Assembly (NCBI GenBank): GCA_036873755.1 | Contig: JAVTVY010037000.1 | Location: 62,001-126,000 of the forward strand | Length of the DNA stretch: 64,000 nucleotides | Source: Hanleya hanleyi | Lineage: Eukaryota > Mollusca > Polyplacophora > Lepidopleurida > Hanleyidae | Reading direction: 5' to 3' | Part shown: piece after piece, positions 58,001-58,660 of the stretch | Position numbering within the stretch: position 1 is the stretch's first letter | Layout: the number at the start of each line of letters is the position of its first letter | The notes under the pieces: model-generated | What the model saw: only the letters and a program-made list of their open reading frames with translations | What the model was told of the DNA's origin: nothing | The model's database searches: none | Position numbers and translations under genes: made by a program

Positions 58001-58434
58001 AGTTAGGATATAGTCAGGAACTGTGTTCACACAGTTCACCTGAAAGTATTATGTGCTTATAATCTGAAAGATAACTCATGTTGCTGAGAGTAAATTTCCC
58101 TGAAATTCTAATTTTAAATCTGGTAAATATACACATATACATGTGTATAAAGACAACATCATCTGTAGCAGTGCTCATAGTAGCACGATGGAGTGCCCAA
58201 GTCAAACCAAACCAAAACGGAACTGTTGGTTACATTGCACTAATATTAAATACTGATATTAATTAATAATATTAACTACTAATATTAACCACTGATAATA
58301 ACGACTAACAATAACTACTAGCAGACCATTAAAGTTACCAAGTTGTCAAACTGACCTCGTCGCAAAGTCGATATCCTGCTGTGACGTTCTTCTGAACGTC
58401 CATACCAGCTGGACCTCGTGGTGCGCCTGTACAT
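924..58434 (-). CDS. SVIL: Supervillin homologue, 16 exons, 3' end outside window
   Basis: This is a cytoskeletal scaffold of the gelsolin/villin superfamily. Known supervillins bind F-actin and myosin II at the membrane and at podosomes. Exons join in the order 58434-58356, 53308-52630, 29930-29760, 26459-26230, 24179-24105, 23690-23604, 22503-22266, 21443-21289, 11150-10983, 10168-10032, 8014-7870, 7038-6893, 5543-5387, 3483-3311, 2420-2311 and 1093-924. All introns are GT-AG and all phases match, giving 973 codons plus one base without a stop. Order along the protein: SILK-like array (about 27-167), TQPIT motif, duplicated SI-x-x-R-L repeats, basic and acidic linkers, the NPLK/EYTEV segment, then gelsolin-like repeats from about residue 600. 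Vertebrate supervillin is about 2,200 residues, so the C-terminal repeats and headpiece remain beyond position 1. Gene identity is firm; the 5' exon is inferred. Confidence 0.9.
1227..1400. mobile_element. Fragment of AATTCCCC-type MITE
   Basis: GAAGTGAAATTTCCCACCAT and the following AAATGGTCCAAAATCATGCA match the interior of the MITEs at about 3050 and 32793. The terminal repeats are decayed. Confidence 0.5.
1434..1968. repeat. 18-bp minisatellite
   Basis: About 30 degenerate copies of GGAGTACCATGTTAATCT, with variants ATCATG and TGTG. It lies in the intron between exons 15 and 16. Period and phase drift show it is old and unequal in length. Confidence 0.9.
2311..2420 (-). CDS. SVIL: Supervillin exon 15
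   Basis: Encodes about residues 881-917 with [19 protein letters not shown] and [12 protein letters not shown], corresponding to vertebrate TDVKAYDVTRMV and ILDGVNVGRG. The acceptor is TGATTGTAG and the donor AAATG/GTACGT. The Trp codon is split and completed by the first base of exon 16, confirming both boundaries. Confidence 0.95.
2489..2655. mobile_element. Degenerate pogo-like MITE
   Basis: Contains CCGACCATGCTTGGGACCAG, then TTTATCAAGGTTCAAAATAC, and ends near GAGTTTCACCTG. It is related to the better copy at 6461-6624 but the ends have decayed. Confidence 0.5.
3046..3300. mobile_element. AATTCCCC-type MITE beside exon 14
   Basis: The interior GGAAGTGAAATTTCTCACC is followed by a right end GGGGGATTGAATTATTAGAG, the inverted counterpart of the CTAATAATTCAATC left ends of the 32.5-32.8 and 61.6-kb copies. 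It ends about 10 bases from the exon 14 splice donor. Confidence 0.6.
3311..3483 (-). CDS. SVIL: Supervillin exon 14: [10 protein letters not shown]
   Basis: Encodes about residues 823-880 with [40 protein letters not shown] and PESFIGK. It matches vertebrate [27 protein letters not shown]. The acceptor is CTCCTTACAG and the donor GGCAAA/GTAAGA. A MITE terminal repeat ends about 10 bases beyond this donor. Confidence 0.97.
3672..4107. mobile_element. hAT-type MITE with ATATAGGA subterminal repeats
   Basis: Perfect terminal CAGGCCTGCAAGTG inverted repeats are flanked on both sides by TATTAT, a 6-bp target duplication. Both subterminal zones are filled with AAATATAGGA repeats. It carries no coding capacity. 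Confidence 0.75.
4338..5347 (+). mobile_element. Pearl-like element, family A
   Basis: The left end is ACCCCTCGGC. The core has nearly three copies of a 332-339-bp unit starting at about 4431, 4763 and 5102, each with AAAGGGGCATAACTC. A GGACGGACGGACG tract follows, then the hairpin CCCCGAGGCC-aaaa-TGGCCGAGGGG at about 5318-5342, then GTAAAAATT. The outer hairpin arm is the inverse of the left end. This matches the pearl/HINE plan of molluscs. A solo left end is at 46156. It is antisense to supervillin. Confidence 0.75.
5387..5543 (-). CDS. SVIL: Supervillin exon 13: [13 protein letters not shown]
   Basis: Encodes about residues 771-823. [15 protein letters not shown] is the diagnostic gelsolin-type D-x-G-x-x-x-Y-x-W-x-G motif, followed by [16 protein letters not shown] and [14 protein letters not shown]. 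The acceptor is TTGGCAG and the donor AGAG/GTATGT. The exon is wedged between mobile elements: a pearl-like element ends about 40 bases below it and a hAT MITE starts 35 bases above it. Confidence 0.97.
5578..5880. mobile_element. hAT-type MITE beside exon 13
   Basis: The ends are CAGGGTTCATCC on the left and, reversed, CAGGGTTCATATGCCTCCTG on the right, with TTCCAGGAGT subterminal repeats. TTAA flanks both sides, possibly the remnant of a longer target duplication. It starts 35 bases upstream (transcript sense) of the exon 13 acceptor. Confidence 0.7.
6362..6391. repeat. G-rich tract
   Basis: A run of 12 G followed by AGGGGGAGGGGGGTGG. It could form a G-quadruplex in the strand opposite the transcript. 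Confidence 0.6.
6461..6624. mobile_element. Pogo-like MITE
   Basis: TACAGTAAACC at the left and GAGGTTTCACTGTA at the right form terminal inverted repeats of the pogo/Tigger type (CAGT..AACC) with TA duplications. A partial relative lies just above at 6695-6760. Confidence 0.65.
6893..7038 (-). CDS. SVIL: Supervillin exon 12: gelsolin-like repeat 2
   Basis: Encodes about residues 722-770 with [20 protein letters not shown] and [20 protein letters not shown]. It matches vertebrate DELYEAAIIETNCIYRL and DDDYWGKIPKCSLLQPKE. The acceptor is CTAACACAG. The donor is AACGAG/GTCTGT, with an unusual C at +3. It ends on a codon boundary before VLVFD in exon 13. Confidence 0.96.
7039..7869. other. Intron 11, no recognised element
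   Basis: AT-rich intronic DNA. I see no repeat, exon or RNA gene in it. Confidence 0.5.
7870..8014 (-). CDS. SVIL: Supervillin exon 11: helix after repeat 1
   Basis: Encodes about residues 674-722 with [20 protein letters not shown] and [12 protein letters not shown]. It matches the vertebrate ASELATLIQTKRELGCRA to FWKLLGGQTSYQ stretch. The acceptor is AATTGCCAG and the donor CAGG/GTGAGA. A run of Ala codons (AAAAA) replaces the vertebrate Thr/Tyr segment. The upstream intron holds a SINE and a truncated pearl-like element. Confidence 0.95.
8114..8430 (-). mobile_element. SINE with GTGA/CACT tail
   Basis: Read on the minus strand the element ends in GCGACGTTAAAACCCTATTC and (CACT)n. Further in are the TCACGACG block, AGTCACATTATACTGACACC, and GGTATGACCCGGCC near the head, a layout common to molluscan tRNA-derived SINEs. 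The tRNA B box is not preserved. It lies upstream of the exon 11 acceptor. Confidence 0.65.
8648..9447 (+). mobile_element. Pearl-like element, family B, copy 1 (3' truncated)
   Basis: The head GCAATCAGAGATTGCTTAAT-TGTATGCCCCCC is followed by about four 161-bp units, each starting AAAG(G/A)(G/A)CATAACTCTTG. It stops without the GGAC tract and hairpin found in copies 2-4. A family-specific stretch AAACCCAGACGGACAAAGCA near 8757 suggests an internal rearrangement or deletion. Confidence 0.75.
9448..9740. repeat. Dispersed repeat, copy 1
   Basis: Closely similar to 63690-64000: shared stretches include AGTGAGTCTGTGTT, AAAGTGCATACACAGTTTGA, CACTGGACCTAAATATGATT and CACCATAGAATACCATGCTT. The class is unknown. 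It directly abuts the truncated family B element. Confidence 0.7.
10032..10168 (-). CDS. SVIL: Supervillin exon 10: gelsolin-like repeat 1
   Basis: Encodes about residues 628-673 with [22 protein letters not shown] and [13 protein letters not shown]. This is the core of the first gelsolin-like repeat, with the G-D-C/A-Y/F-hydrophobic strand typical of the superfamily, and it is nearly colinear with the vertebrate block. The acceptor is TATTTTTCAG and the donor CCAAG/GTATAA. It ends exactly at a codon boundary. Confidence 0.97.
10378..10820 (+). repeat. Decayed pearl-like core fragment
   Basis: Two degenerate units share TTGTTCTCAAGATAT(T/C)(G/A)CATTCACAAC about 360 bases apart. No terminal hairpin is visible. 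The reading as a pearl-like core is by resemblance only. Confidence 0.35.
10983..11150 (-). CDS. SVIL: Supervillin exon 9: entry to gelsolin-like repeats
   Basis: Encodes about residues 572-628. It includes [14 protein letters not shown], the analogue of vertebrate LAGLASKENF, and LMLLQIKG, the first strand of the first gelsolin-like repeat. The split Gly codon (AAAG/GT) joins RRHVQ in exon 10, the same arrangement as the [13 protein letters not shown] block of vertebrate supervillin. The acceptor is TTATGAAAG, a poor pyrimidine tract, and the donor is AAAG/GTAATT. Confidence 0.96.
11151..11589. other. Intron 8, 5'-distal part, no recognised element
   Basis: Unique-looking intronic DNA between exon 9 and the minisatellite. 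No coding signal was seen. Confidence 0.5.
11590..11953. repeat. CTCATCAGTTCA minisatellite, left half
   Basis: Irregular tandem array of CACTCATCAG(T/C)TCATTCAT-type units. The same array resumes at 21037. The two halves were one locus before a 9.08-kb insertion. Confidence 0.9.
13096..14906 (+). mobile_element. Pearl-like element, family C (nuclear-receptor-site array)
   Basis: It starts near CAAGAGCCCAAGGGGC and ends with (GGAC)n at 14830-14865 and the hairpin ATACGTCCGCC-tttt-GGCGGGCGTAT (14881-14906). The core is about 11 degenerate units of roughly 115 bp, each with GGGGTCACAGTGACCTTGAC and often CTTTGACCTTGACC. The left end contains ATATGCCCG, matching the inverse of the outer hairpin arm. 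Confidence 0.7.
13616..14313. promoter_or_regulatory. Five ERE-like palindromes plus DR1/ERRE-like sites
   Basis: GGTCA-NNN-TGACC is exact at 13616-13628, 13809-13821, 14036-14048, 14184-14196 and 14301-14313. Near-matches occur in the other units. TGACCTTTGACCT (reverse complement of the DR1 site AGGTCAAAGGTCA) and TGACCTTGA (reverse of TCAAGGTCA) recur beside them. Whether any nuclear receptor binds here is unknown. Confidence 0.5.
15140..15290 (+). repeat. Family G-like pearl fragment
   Basis: ACCAAATTTGACGAGAAGC, then GTCGCCACCTGTAG and ATCTCATGGCATGGTA align in order with one unit of the family G core at 55.5-56.8 kb. It is a single diverged unit inside the hAT insertion. Confidence 0.5.
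16193..17121 (+). mobile_element. Pearl-like element, family D
   Basis: About six units of 130-160 bp contain ATTAAAGATGGC(C/T) and CCAATCAG. After CGGACGTACAAGACAATGAC comes the hairpin CCCCATGGCC-aaaa-TTGGCTGAGGGG (17092-17119), then TAAAAA. The tail is nearly the same as that of family A although the cores differ. The left terminus is not clear. Confidence 0.65.
17434..18484 (+). mobile_element. Pearl-like element, family E
   Basis: Five units of about 160-170 bp start near 17611, 17768, 17943, 18107 and 18280. Each has GTGGCGCCACCTTCAGGCAG and TTATCGCTTCGAACAGAC, and each unit ends in ACGGAC(A/G)T stretches. The 3' hairpin is GTCCC-tgg-CCGC-gtt-GCGG-cgg-GGGAC at 18453-18479, then AATAATC. 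The left end may be GTTGTCCTTCG at about 17437, which is only loosely the inverse of the outer arm. Confidence 0.65.
18485..19084. other. Inside the hAT insertion, downstream of the transposase
   Basis: AATCAGATCA(G/A)AAGTACCG(C/T)AATATCTT occurs twice about 220 bases apart (18484, 18700), a short internal duplication. Otherwise nothing recognised. Confidence 0.4.
19085..20640 (-). pseudogene. Broken hAT transposase with BED-type zinc finger
   Basis: The first true ATG is at 20640-20638. The N-terminal part, about 200 residues, has a C-x2-C ... H-x5-H finger (YCSWC; HTKSQKH) and runs to [16 protein letters not shown] before a stop. The frame then changes at 20035-20041. The C-terminal part ([33 protein letters not shown], then a Lys/Glu-rich helix) ends at 19085. 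The central catalytic region between DES and VKSS, some 200 or more residues in relatives, is missing. It therefore cannot encode an active transposase. Confidence 0.85.
21037..21255. repeat. CTCATCAGTTCA minisatellite, right half
   Basis: Continuation of the 11590-11953 array after the hAT insertion; it runs to 34 bases from the exon 8 donor. Confidence 0.9.
21289..21443 (-). CDS. SVIL: Supervillin exon 8: RPKRR / NPLK / EYTEV segment
   Basis: Encodes about residues 520-572 with [25 protein letters not shown] and [13 protein letters not shown]. These are clear counterparts of vertebrate VRPKRR, NPLKMLAAR, EYTEQRLNVAFMESKRMK. The acceptor is CGTTCAG and the donor AGAACA/GTATGT. The downstream intron (10.1 kb) contains a 9.08-kb hAT insertion inside a minisatellite; without it the intron would be about 1.06 kb. 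Confidence 0.95.
21768..21960 (-). mobile_element. Decayed SINE
   Basis: GGGTGAGTGAGTAG, then GACTCAGTCACATTATCCTGAC, (A/G)CCAACCAATCCTTGATCTAT and TGCTGAGCACCAAGC follow the order of the SINE at 8114. It is oriented minus by the tail. Confidence 0.5.
22266..22503 (-). CDS. SVIL: Supervillin exon 7: acidic segment
   Basis: Encodes about residues 441-520. It starts with a Thr/Ser-rich run ([17 protein letters not shown]), followed by an acidic half with [12 protein letters not shown] and [13 protein letters not shown]. This corresponds to the vertebrate acidic stretch before VRPKRR (DEDFDVIFDP). The acceptor is GTTCCAG and the donor GATAT/GTAAGT. It ends two bases into an Ile codon completed by exon 8. 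Confidence 0.88.
22504..23160. other. Intron 6, no recognised element in this part
   Basis: Intronic AT-rich DNA with no supported exon or repeat. Confidence 0.4.
23162..23315. mobile_element. Foldback element
   Basis: The arms TGTGCTCAATGGTTATTTTA and its inverse TAAAATAACCATTGAGCACA face each other, and pairing extends inward to GAGGGCGCAGGC/TTCGCCCTTGCCCT at the centre. Almost no loop remains. It is probably a palindromic MITE. Confidence 0.75.
23604..23690 (-). CDS. SVIL: Supervillin exon 6: Ser/Pro linker
   Basis: An 87-base exon encoding [20 protein letters not shown] followed by LPTELISE. It has low complexity and was not recognised by homology. Support comes from a good acceptor (CCTCTTTAG), the donor GAAG/GTAAG, a symmetric phase (1 in, 1 out) and an open frame. 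Being symmetric, it could be skipped without shifting the frame. Confidence 0.75.
24105..24179 (-). CDS. SVIL: Supervillin exon 5: short basic linker
   Basis: A 75-base exon encoding [20 protein letters not shown] and a few more residues. It is not conserved enough to recognise alone. It is supported by a strong acceptor (CTTCTTCTAG), a donor (AAAAG/GTAAAA), and exact phase agreement with exons 4 and 6. Vertebrate supervillin has a comparable Pro/Ser/Lys linker here. The ARKRR cluster could act as part of a nuclear localisation signal, as reported for supervillin elsewhere in the protein; this is inference. Confidence 0.75.
24815..24938. mobile_element. Pogo-like MITE half
   Basis: The inverted copy of the 2489 repeat: TGGTCCCAATACTCAAATTT, ATAATCTGGTCCCAGGCATG, GGTTTACACAGGTTTCACTG. 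Only one terminus is preserved. Confidence 0.55.
25118..25483. mobile_element. Harbinger-like MITE
   Basis: Terminal AGGCCCATTTC inverted repeats (left AGGCCCATTTCACAGCATGC, right GTGCTGTGGAAATGGGCCT) are flanked on each side by TAA, the 3-bp duplication expected of PIF/Harbinger elements. It is non-coding. Confidence 0.7.
25826..25849. repeat. Poly-G tract
   Basis: A run of about 17 G between two copies of TGACCAATCTCACAATGGAG. Length is uncertain in any assembly. Confidence 0.6.
25876..26090 (-). mobile_element. tRNA-derived SINE
   Basis: On the minus strand GGGTTCGAGCCC at 26021-26010 fits the Pol III B box (GGTTCGANNCC). An A-box-like GCTGGTGACCGCTAGC lies about 30-40 bases before it. 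The rest includes TGTCACCATATGAGTGAAAC and ends near TGTGACATTA. A partial relative is at 54485. Confidence 0.5.
26230..26459 (-). CDS. SVIL: Supervillin exon 4: duplicated SIxxRL repeats
   Basis: Encodes about residues 310-387. Two related units follow one another: [17 protein letters not shown], then [20 protein letters not shown]. Both match the vertebrate pairs around [20 protein letters not shown] and TIEERKQLITVREEAWKTR. In vertebrate supervillin this region takes part in myosin II and signalling-protein binding; that role is carried over by family knowledge only. The acceptor is ATAACAG and the donor ACTG/GTAAAA, and the exon ends in phase 1. Its acceptor lies about 60 bases from a SINE at 26518. 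Confidence 0.95.
26518..26775 (-). mobile_element. SINE with GTGA/CACT tail
   Basis: The tail (CACT)n is on the minus strand. AGCTTGTCGTAAGAGGCGAC and GGGGATTGACCTGGGATGTC are shared with the copy at 57170. The GTCGTAAGAGGCGACTAA block resembles the conserved central domain of molluscan SINEs. It starts about 60 bases upstream of the exon 4 acceptor. Confidence 0.65.
26836..27250 (-). mobile_element. LINE 3' end, 5'-truncated
   Basis: On the minus strand an open stretch reads [19 protein letters not shown] (about 27157-27101), the C-x2-C-H ... H-x4-C tail motif of many non-LTR retrotransposon polyproteins. It continues to a stop, then [17 protein letters not shown], and a 3' end AACGTGACGTTAAACCTTAA plus (CT)n. 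The tail resembles that of the SINEs here, suggesting they share its machinery. Confidence 0.65.
27343..28593. mobile_element. hAT-type element with nested MITE fragment
   Basis: The left end is CAGGGGTTGAAATG and the right end, reversed, TAGTGATTGAAAAGTAGCC. ATGTG flanks both ends, a 5-bp target duplication. GTAGCC and GGCGA-type motifs lie in both subterminal zones. No transposase remains. It contains a fragment (27626-27985) of the palindromic MITE seen complete at 33087. Confidence 0.65.
27626..27985. mobile_element. Partial palindromic MITE
   Basis: CTGTCTCAGGTAATATATCC, GGCGATATTTCGGAGACA and GAAACTTCACACAG match the left arm of 33087-33518. The right arm breaks off after GAGAAGTTTCAACACTGTCG. 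Confidence 0.6.
28594..29248. other. Intron 3, no recognised element in this part
   Basis: No exon or repeat supported. Confidence 0.4.
29249..29555. mobile_element. hAT-like MITE, CAGGGCCTGATC type
   Basis: CAGGGCCTGATCTAGACTTA on the left and GGATCAGGCCCTG on the right are inverted ends. An 18-base A run lies inside. A truncated sister copy is at 47284. Confidence 0.7.
29760..29930 (-). CDS. SVIL: Supervillin exon 3: TQPIT segment
   Basis: Encodes about residues 253-310. It contains [20 protein letters not shown], which matches the conserved vertebrate RRMNARYQTQPVT stretch, and ends with GSIADR, the start of the first SI-x-x-R repeat. The acceptor is CATTTCAG and the donor GATAG/GTAGGA. 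The last two bases (AG) join the G opening exon 4 to make Arg. It is separated from exon 2 by a 22.7-kb intron that holds most of the mobile elements in the window. Confidence 0.92.
30283..31693. mobile_element. Remnant hAT MITE split by a TTAA element
   Basis: Outside the TTAA element the left flank carries AAGTTTTAAGCACT and the right flank GCATTTTCCAGGATGG, CCAGCACTTTCCAGGAGGCA and TGAACCCC, the subterminal vocabulary of the 5578 MITE. The left terminus is not certain. Confidence 0.45.
30468..31634. mobile_element. TTAA-flanked DNA element (piggyBac-like ends)
   Basis: Terminal inverted repeats CTCTTTCCCCC are flanked on both sides by TTAA (30464-30467, 31635-31638). Subterminal AAGCGGGTTTTGACGG and AAGCGTGTTTTGACGGG are tandem copies. 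At 1,167 bp it is too short, and has no transposase frame, so it is non-autonomous. TTAA duplications also occur in Kolobok elements. Confidence 0.7.
31694..32488. other. Intron 2, no recognised element in this part
   Basis: No supported exon or repeat. A small palindrome ATCCCCCCAAATTTTGGGGGG is at about 31789. Confidence 0.4.
32491..32708. mobile_element. AATTCCCC-type MITE
   Basis: TACGGTAATTCCCCTAATAA at the left and TCAGGGGAATTACCGTA at the right form inverted ends including a TA duplication. The interior is unrelated to the next copy. Confidence 0.65.
32793..33046. mobile_element. AATTCCCC-type MITE
   Basis: The left end TACGGTAATTCCCCTAATAA and right end TTTTTAGAGTAATTACTGT are inverted. 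The interior AATTGAAATTTCCCACC and AATTTATTAGAACACGAAGT match the copies at 1227, 3046 and 61633. Confidence 0.65.
33087..33518. mobile_element. 432-bp near-palindromic MITE
   Basis: CTGTCTGTCC ends with TA on both sides. Each arm runs more than 100 bases (ATATATCCGAGA, ATTTCGGAGAC, CATTGAAACTTCACACAGTA, ACTAAAAA). The transcript of either strand would fold into one long hairpin. Confidence 0.8.
33755..34267. mobile_element. hAT MITE with 5-bp duplication, copy 1
   Basis: CAGGGATAATGC at the left, GACCGCGGGAACCCTG at the right, AGTTT on both sides. ATTCCATGACTTT(T/C)CATGACC repeats fill both ends. It is closely similar to 50717-51239. Confidence 0.8.
34431..35642 (+). mobile_element. Pearl-like element, family B, copy 2
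   Basis: The head ACACAGGAAGGAAGCAATCA and GTATGCCCCCCC are followed by a 450-base unique head, four units of about 161 bp from about 34931, a (GGAC)n tract at 35553-35597, and the hairpin ATGCCCCCCCTCTAG-TTAGAGGGGGGGCAT, then AATAA. The left ATGCCCCCCC is the inverse of the outer hairpin arm. Confidence 0.8.
35643..36310. other. Between family B copies, with a perfect 12-bp-stem hairpin
   Basis: GGGGAGACCACT at 36181 pairs with AGTGGTCTCCCC ending at 36219. Otherwise I see nothing. Confidence 0.4.
36311..37796 (+). mobile_element. Pearl-like element, family B, copy 3
   Basis: The head is nearly identical to copies 2 and 4. There are six core units starting at about 36796, 36956, 37116, 37277, 37434 and 37594; the middle ones are almost identical to each other. 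The GGACGGACAGACGGAC tract and CCCCCCCTCTAGTTAGAGGG hairpin are intact, with the right arm longer by G-run slippage. Open frames across it arise from the repeats, not from a gene. Confidence 0.82.
37850..37925. mobile_element. AATTCCCC-type MITE end
   Basis: AATAAATTTGATCGCACCC and GGATTGAATTATTAGGGAT match the ends of this MITE family. Fragment only. Confidence 0.4.
38259..38690 (-). mobile_element. LINE 3' end, 5'-truncated, copy 2
   Basis: Same sequence order as 26836-27250. A two-base deletion in the CILCHEDL region (at about 38560) shifts the frame, so it is pseudogenic. The (CT)n tail and AACGTGACGTTAAACCTCAA are at the low-coordinate end. Confidence 0.65.
38691..40610. other. Intron 2, no recognised element in this part
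   Basis: AT-rich unique-looking intronic DNA. No supported exon, RNA gene or repeat. Confidence 0.4.
41263..42567 (+). mobile_element. Pearl-like element, family F
   Basis: The left end is ACATACGTCTCCCCCAAC. Four to five units of about 165-185 bp each have CCAAGTTTGGTGAAATTCCG, AGATATCTTGCAGACAAGGC and GATGGACGGACGGAC. The 3' hairpin is GTCTCCCCCCAAC-atag-TTGGGGGAGAC (42533-42560), then ATAATGA. The outer arm is the inverse of the left end. Here the GGAC tract is repeated inside every unit. Confidence 0.75.
42570..43160. other. Interior of the 3.1-kb element, no recognised feature
   Basis: No coding or repeat signal beyond AT-rich stretches. Confidence 0.35.
43165..43556. mobile_element. 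GGACATTTCCCCC foldback element
   Basis: The left arm has five tandem copies of about 19-22 bp (GGACATTTCCCCCAGTGGAC). The right arm has four inverted copies (GGGGGAAATGTCCACTGG). About 240 bases of AT-rich sequence lie between them. Non-coding. Confidence 0.7.
44110..45773 (+). mobile_element. Pearl-like element, family B, copy 4
   Basis: The longest copy, with seven core units starting at about 44605, 44762, 44927, 45086, 45248, 45407 and 45566. The head, GGAC tract and 3' hairpin are as in copies 2 and 3. Two higher-order units (about 322 bp, 44762 and 45086) repeat the same AATGTGGAGAAACTTTACGT variant, showing duplication in steps of two units. Confidence 0.82.
45788..46432. repeat. Direct duplication about 520 bp apart
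   Basis: GGCTGCTCCTCGAATGTTGACA (45792) and GGCTGCTCCTCGAAATGTTG (46314) begin matching stretches of about 120 bases that share AATTGAGTTGAAAAGTG and TCTAAAAGTGA. Between them, at 46156, is a solo family A end (ACCCCTCGGCTTTCCCCAAG). Confidence 0.6.
46595..46880. mobile_element. Foldback MITE, 286 bp, near-perfect palindrome
   Basis: TACAGTACAAGGCAGAAATA at the left is mirrored by TATTTCTGCCTTGTACTGTA at the right, with TA duplications. Arms of about 140 bases include AAACGCGAGTG, TTATTAATCGCAGCCGGAAA and AAGCATAATCGCGACTGAAA. The centre, near 46737, is GCGTACGGTCGACGC. Confidence 0.85.
46885..47275. other. Intron 2, no recognised element in this part
   Basis: No supported exon or repeat. 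Confidence 0.35.
47284..47628. mobile_element. Chimeric fragment: hAT-like MITE joined to pogo-like MITE
   Basis: 47284-47505 matches the left part of the 29249 MITE (CAGGGCCTGATCTAGACTTT) to its A-run. From 47509 it continues as the pogo-like half (CATGGTCCCAATATTTAAAT to CACAGGTTTCATTGTA). The junction is the poly-A/C stretch. Confidence 0.6.
47645..48296. other. Intron 2 part with GTT-rich repeat and NRF1-like palindrome
   Basis: A TTGTTGTTCTTGTTCTTG simple repeat is at 48098-48127. TGCGCATGCGC is at 48141-48151. No exon is supported. Confidence 0.35.
48297..48725. repeat. Tandem pair of about 220-bp repeats
   Basis: GTGTGAATA(A/G)CGTC(G/A), GGACCTACGAAGTAG, TTGGACCCCCAGTTGAAATC, AAGTAGGTCCACTCGAAACA and GCTGGCAACAGTCCCCT occur in both copies (48297 and 48518). 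An inverted, diverged copy is at 63305-63560. Unknown class. Confidence 0.75.
48820..48916 (+). mobile_element. Possible LINE 3' tail
   Basis: TGTACAATAAAATCTTGAAT followed by a second CTTGAATG resembles the poly-A signal plus heptamer-repeat end of CR1/L2-like LINEs. Very short. Confidence 0.3.
48917..50716. other. Intron 2, no recognised element in this part
   Basis: 1.8 kb of AT-rich DNA. No exon, RNA gene or repeat family was recognised. Confidence 0.4.
50717..51239. mobile_element. hAT MITE with 5-bp duplication, copy 2
   Basis: CAGGGTTCGTGCAC at the left, GACCGCGGGAACCCTG at the right, AGTGA on both sides. Long stretches are nearly identical to 33755-34267 (ATGCACGCT(G/A)GGAGTT, GATGCACACTTGATCGCATT). 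It abuts the 33-bp array. Confidence 0.82.
51242..51540. repeat. Perfect 33-bp minisatellite, nine copies
   Basis: Nine apparently identical units, each GATGCGAGAGTCATCACTCC followed by CTCCAATATCATT. The period is divisible by three, so several frames on both strands stay open. That is a property of the repeat, not evidence of a gene. Confidence 0.93.
51785..52490. repeat. 31-bp minisatellite
   Basis: About 22 degenerate copies of GGAGAGCAATTACCTGTCTT plus AACTCCATTGA. It ends about 140 bases from the exon 2 donor. Confidence 0.9.
52630..53308 (-). CDS. SVIL: Supervillin exon 2: SILK-motif array
   Basis: This is the largest exon, encoding about 226 residues (27-253). The first 140 residues carry seven exact [GS]-I-L-K motifs plus SALR and GVLK variants at 14-24-residue spacing, mostly preceded by Arg. 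An acidic stretch follows ([12 protein letters not shown]), then a Thr/Val-rich part, then a basic end ([12 protein letters not shown]). Vertebrate supervillin has at least one related site (RSILKS) in the comparable region. The acceptor is TTTCCCAG/GT and the donor GAGAG/GTGAGT. The exon enters in phase 1 and ends two bases into an Arg codon. The region is predicted disordered from composition alone. No RVxF-type motif was obvious nearby. Confidence 0.93.
53309..54480. other. Intron 1, no recognised element in this part
   Basis: No supported exon or repeat. Confidence 0.4.
54485..54610. mobile_element. Partial copy of the tRNA-derived SINE
   Basis: TAATGTCACACTCAAGGTTG, TTTCACTCATGTGGTGATAG and TTGGTTGGTGGAGGAAG match 25876 onward; the B-box part is lost. 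Confidence 0.5.
54611..55287. other. Intron 1, no recognised element in this part
   Basis: Contains a short GAGTGAGTGAGTGAAC stretch at 55240, possibly a SINE tail. Otherwise nothing was recognised. Confidence 0.35.
55288..56845 (+). mobile_element. Pearl-like element, family G
   Basis: The left end occurs twice: GGCTGCTTACAAGATACCCC (55300) and GCATGCTTACAAGATAGCCC (55414). About eight units of roughly 160 bp (55556 to 56688) have TGCATACCAAATTTGAGAGG, TCAAGTTATGCTCCGGAAAC and GGTGGCGCCACCTGTAGAC. A GGACGGACGGACGT tract leads to the hairpin TATACCGCCCCTACAC-tac-GTGTACGGGGGGTATA (56809-56842), then ATAA. The outer arm is the inverse of ATACCCCCCGTA at the left. Confidence 0.8.
57170..57485 (-). 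mobile_element. SINE with GTGA/CACT tail
   Basis: GAGTGAGTGAATATGACTTA is the reversed tail. The order of blocks (ACGTCG, TCACGACG, AGTTAGTCGCCTCA, CAAGCTGTCTGAGGAG, CCCAGGTCAATCCC) equals that of 26518-26775. Confidence 0.65.
57486..58355. other. Intron 1, 5' part, no recognised element
   Basis: No exon or repeat supported; it ends with a short ATTAACTACTAATATTAACC repeat near 58270. Confidence 0.35.
58356..58434 (-). CDS. SVIL: Candidate supervillin first coding exon (exon 1)
   Basis: Inferred rather than recognised. An ATG at 58434-58432, with GAG before it (G at -3), opens 26 codons rich in Arg and Ser, starting [10 protein letters not shown] and ending STLRR plus one base. The next bases on the minus strand are GTCAGT, a usable but weak donor. 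Joining to exon 2 gives RRGILK, which matches the R-G-I-L-K pattern repeated through exon 2, and the phase fits. The frame has an in-frame TGA about 100 bases upstream and no ATG between them. A TATA-like TTTATATC lies on the minus strand at 58632-58639. The real N-terminus could instead lie in another exon, beyond the window or under a different promoter. Confidence 0.45.
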
Positions 58435-58439
58435 CTCAC

Positions 58440-58660
58440 GGTGACAACAACAATGACGACGATGCTCCAGACAGTGTCGCGGGGGACCATAACAAAGGTG
58501 ATCGGGGAAACATAGTCTCAACTCTGACGCAAATACATGTAGTGCTCACACCTAGACTGAACCATCGAGCACATGGTCCTGTACCTCTAGAATGATACAC
58601 ATATCTACTCTCTAGCACAGTCCTTCCGACAGATATAAAGCTGATTTGCCGTCTGCAAGC
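58440..58660 (-). promoter_or_regulatory. Possible 5' UTR / promoter of the inferred first exon
   Basis: Upstream of the candidate start codon the sequence is free of recognisable repeats. A TATA-like TTTATATC on the minus strand at 58632-58639 would place transcription start near 58605. No CpG-rich or initiator motif makes this firm; it depends on exon 1 being real. Confidence 0.2.
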
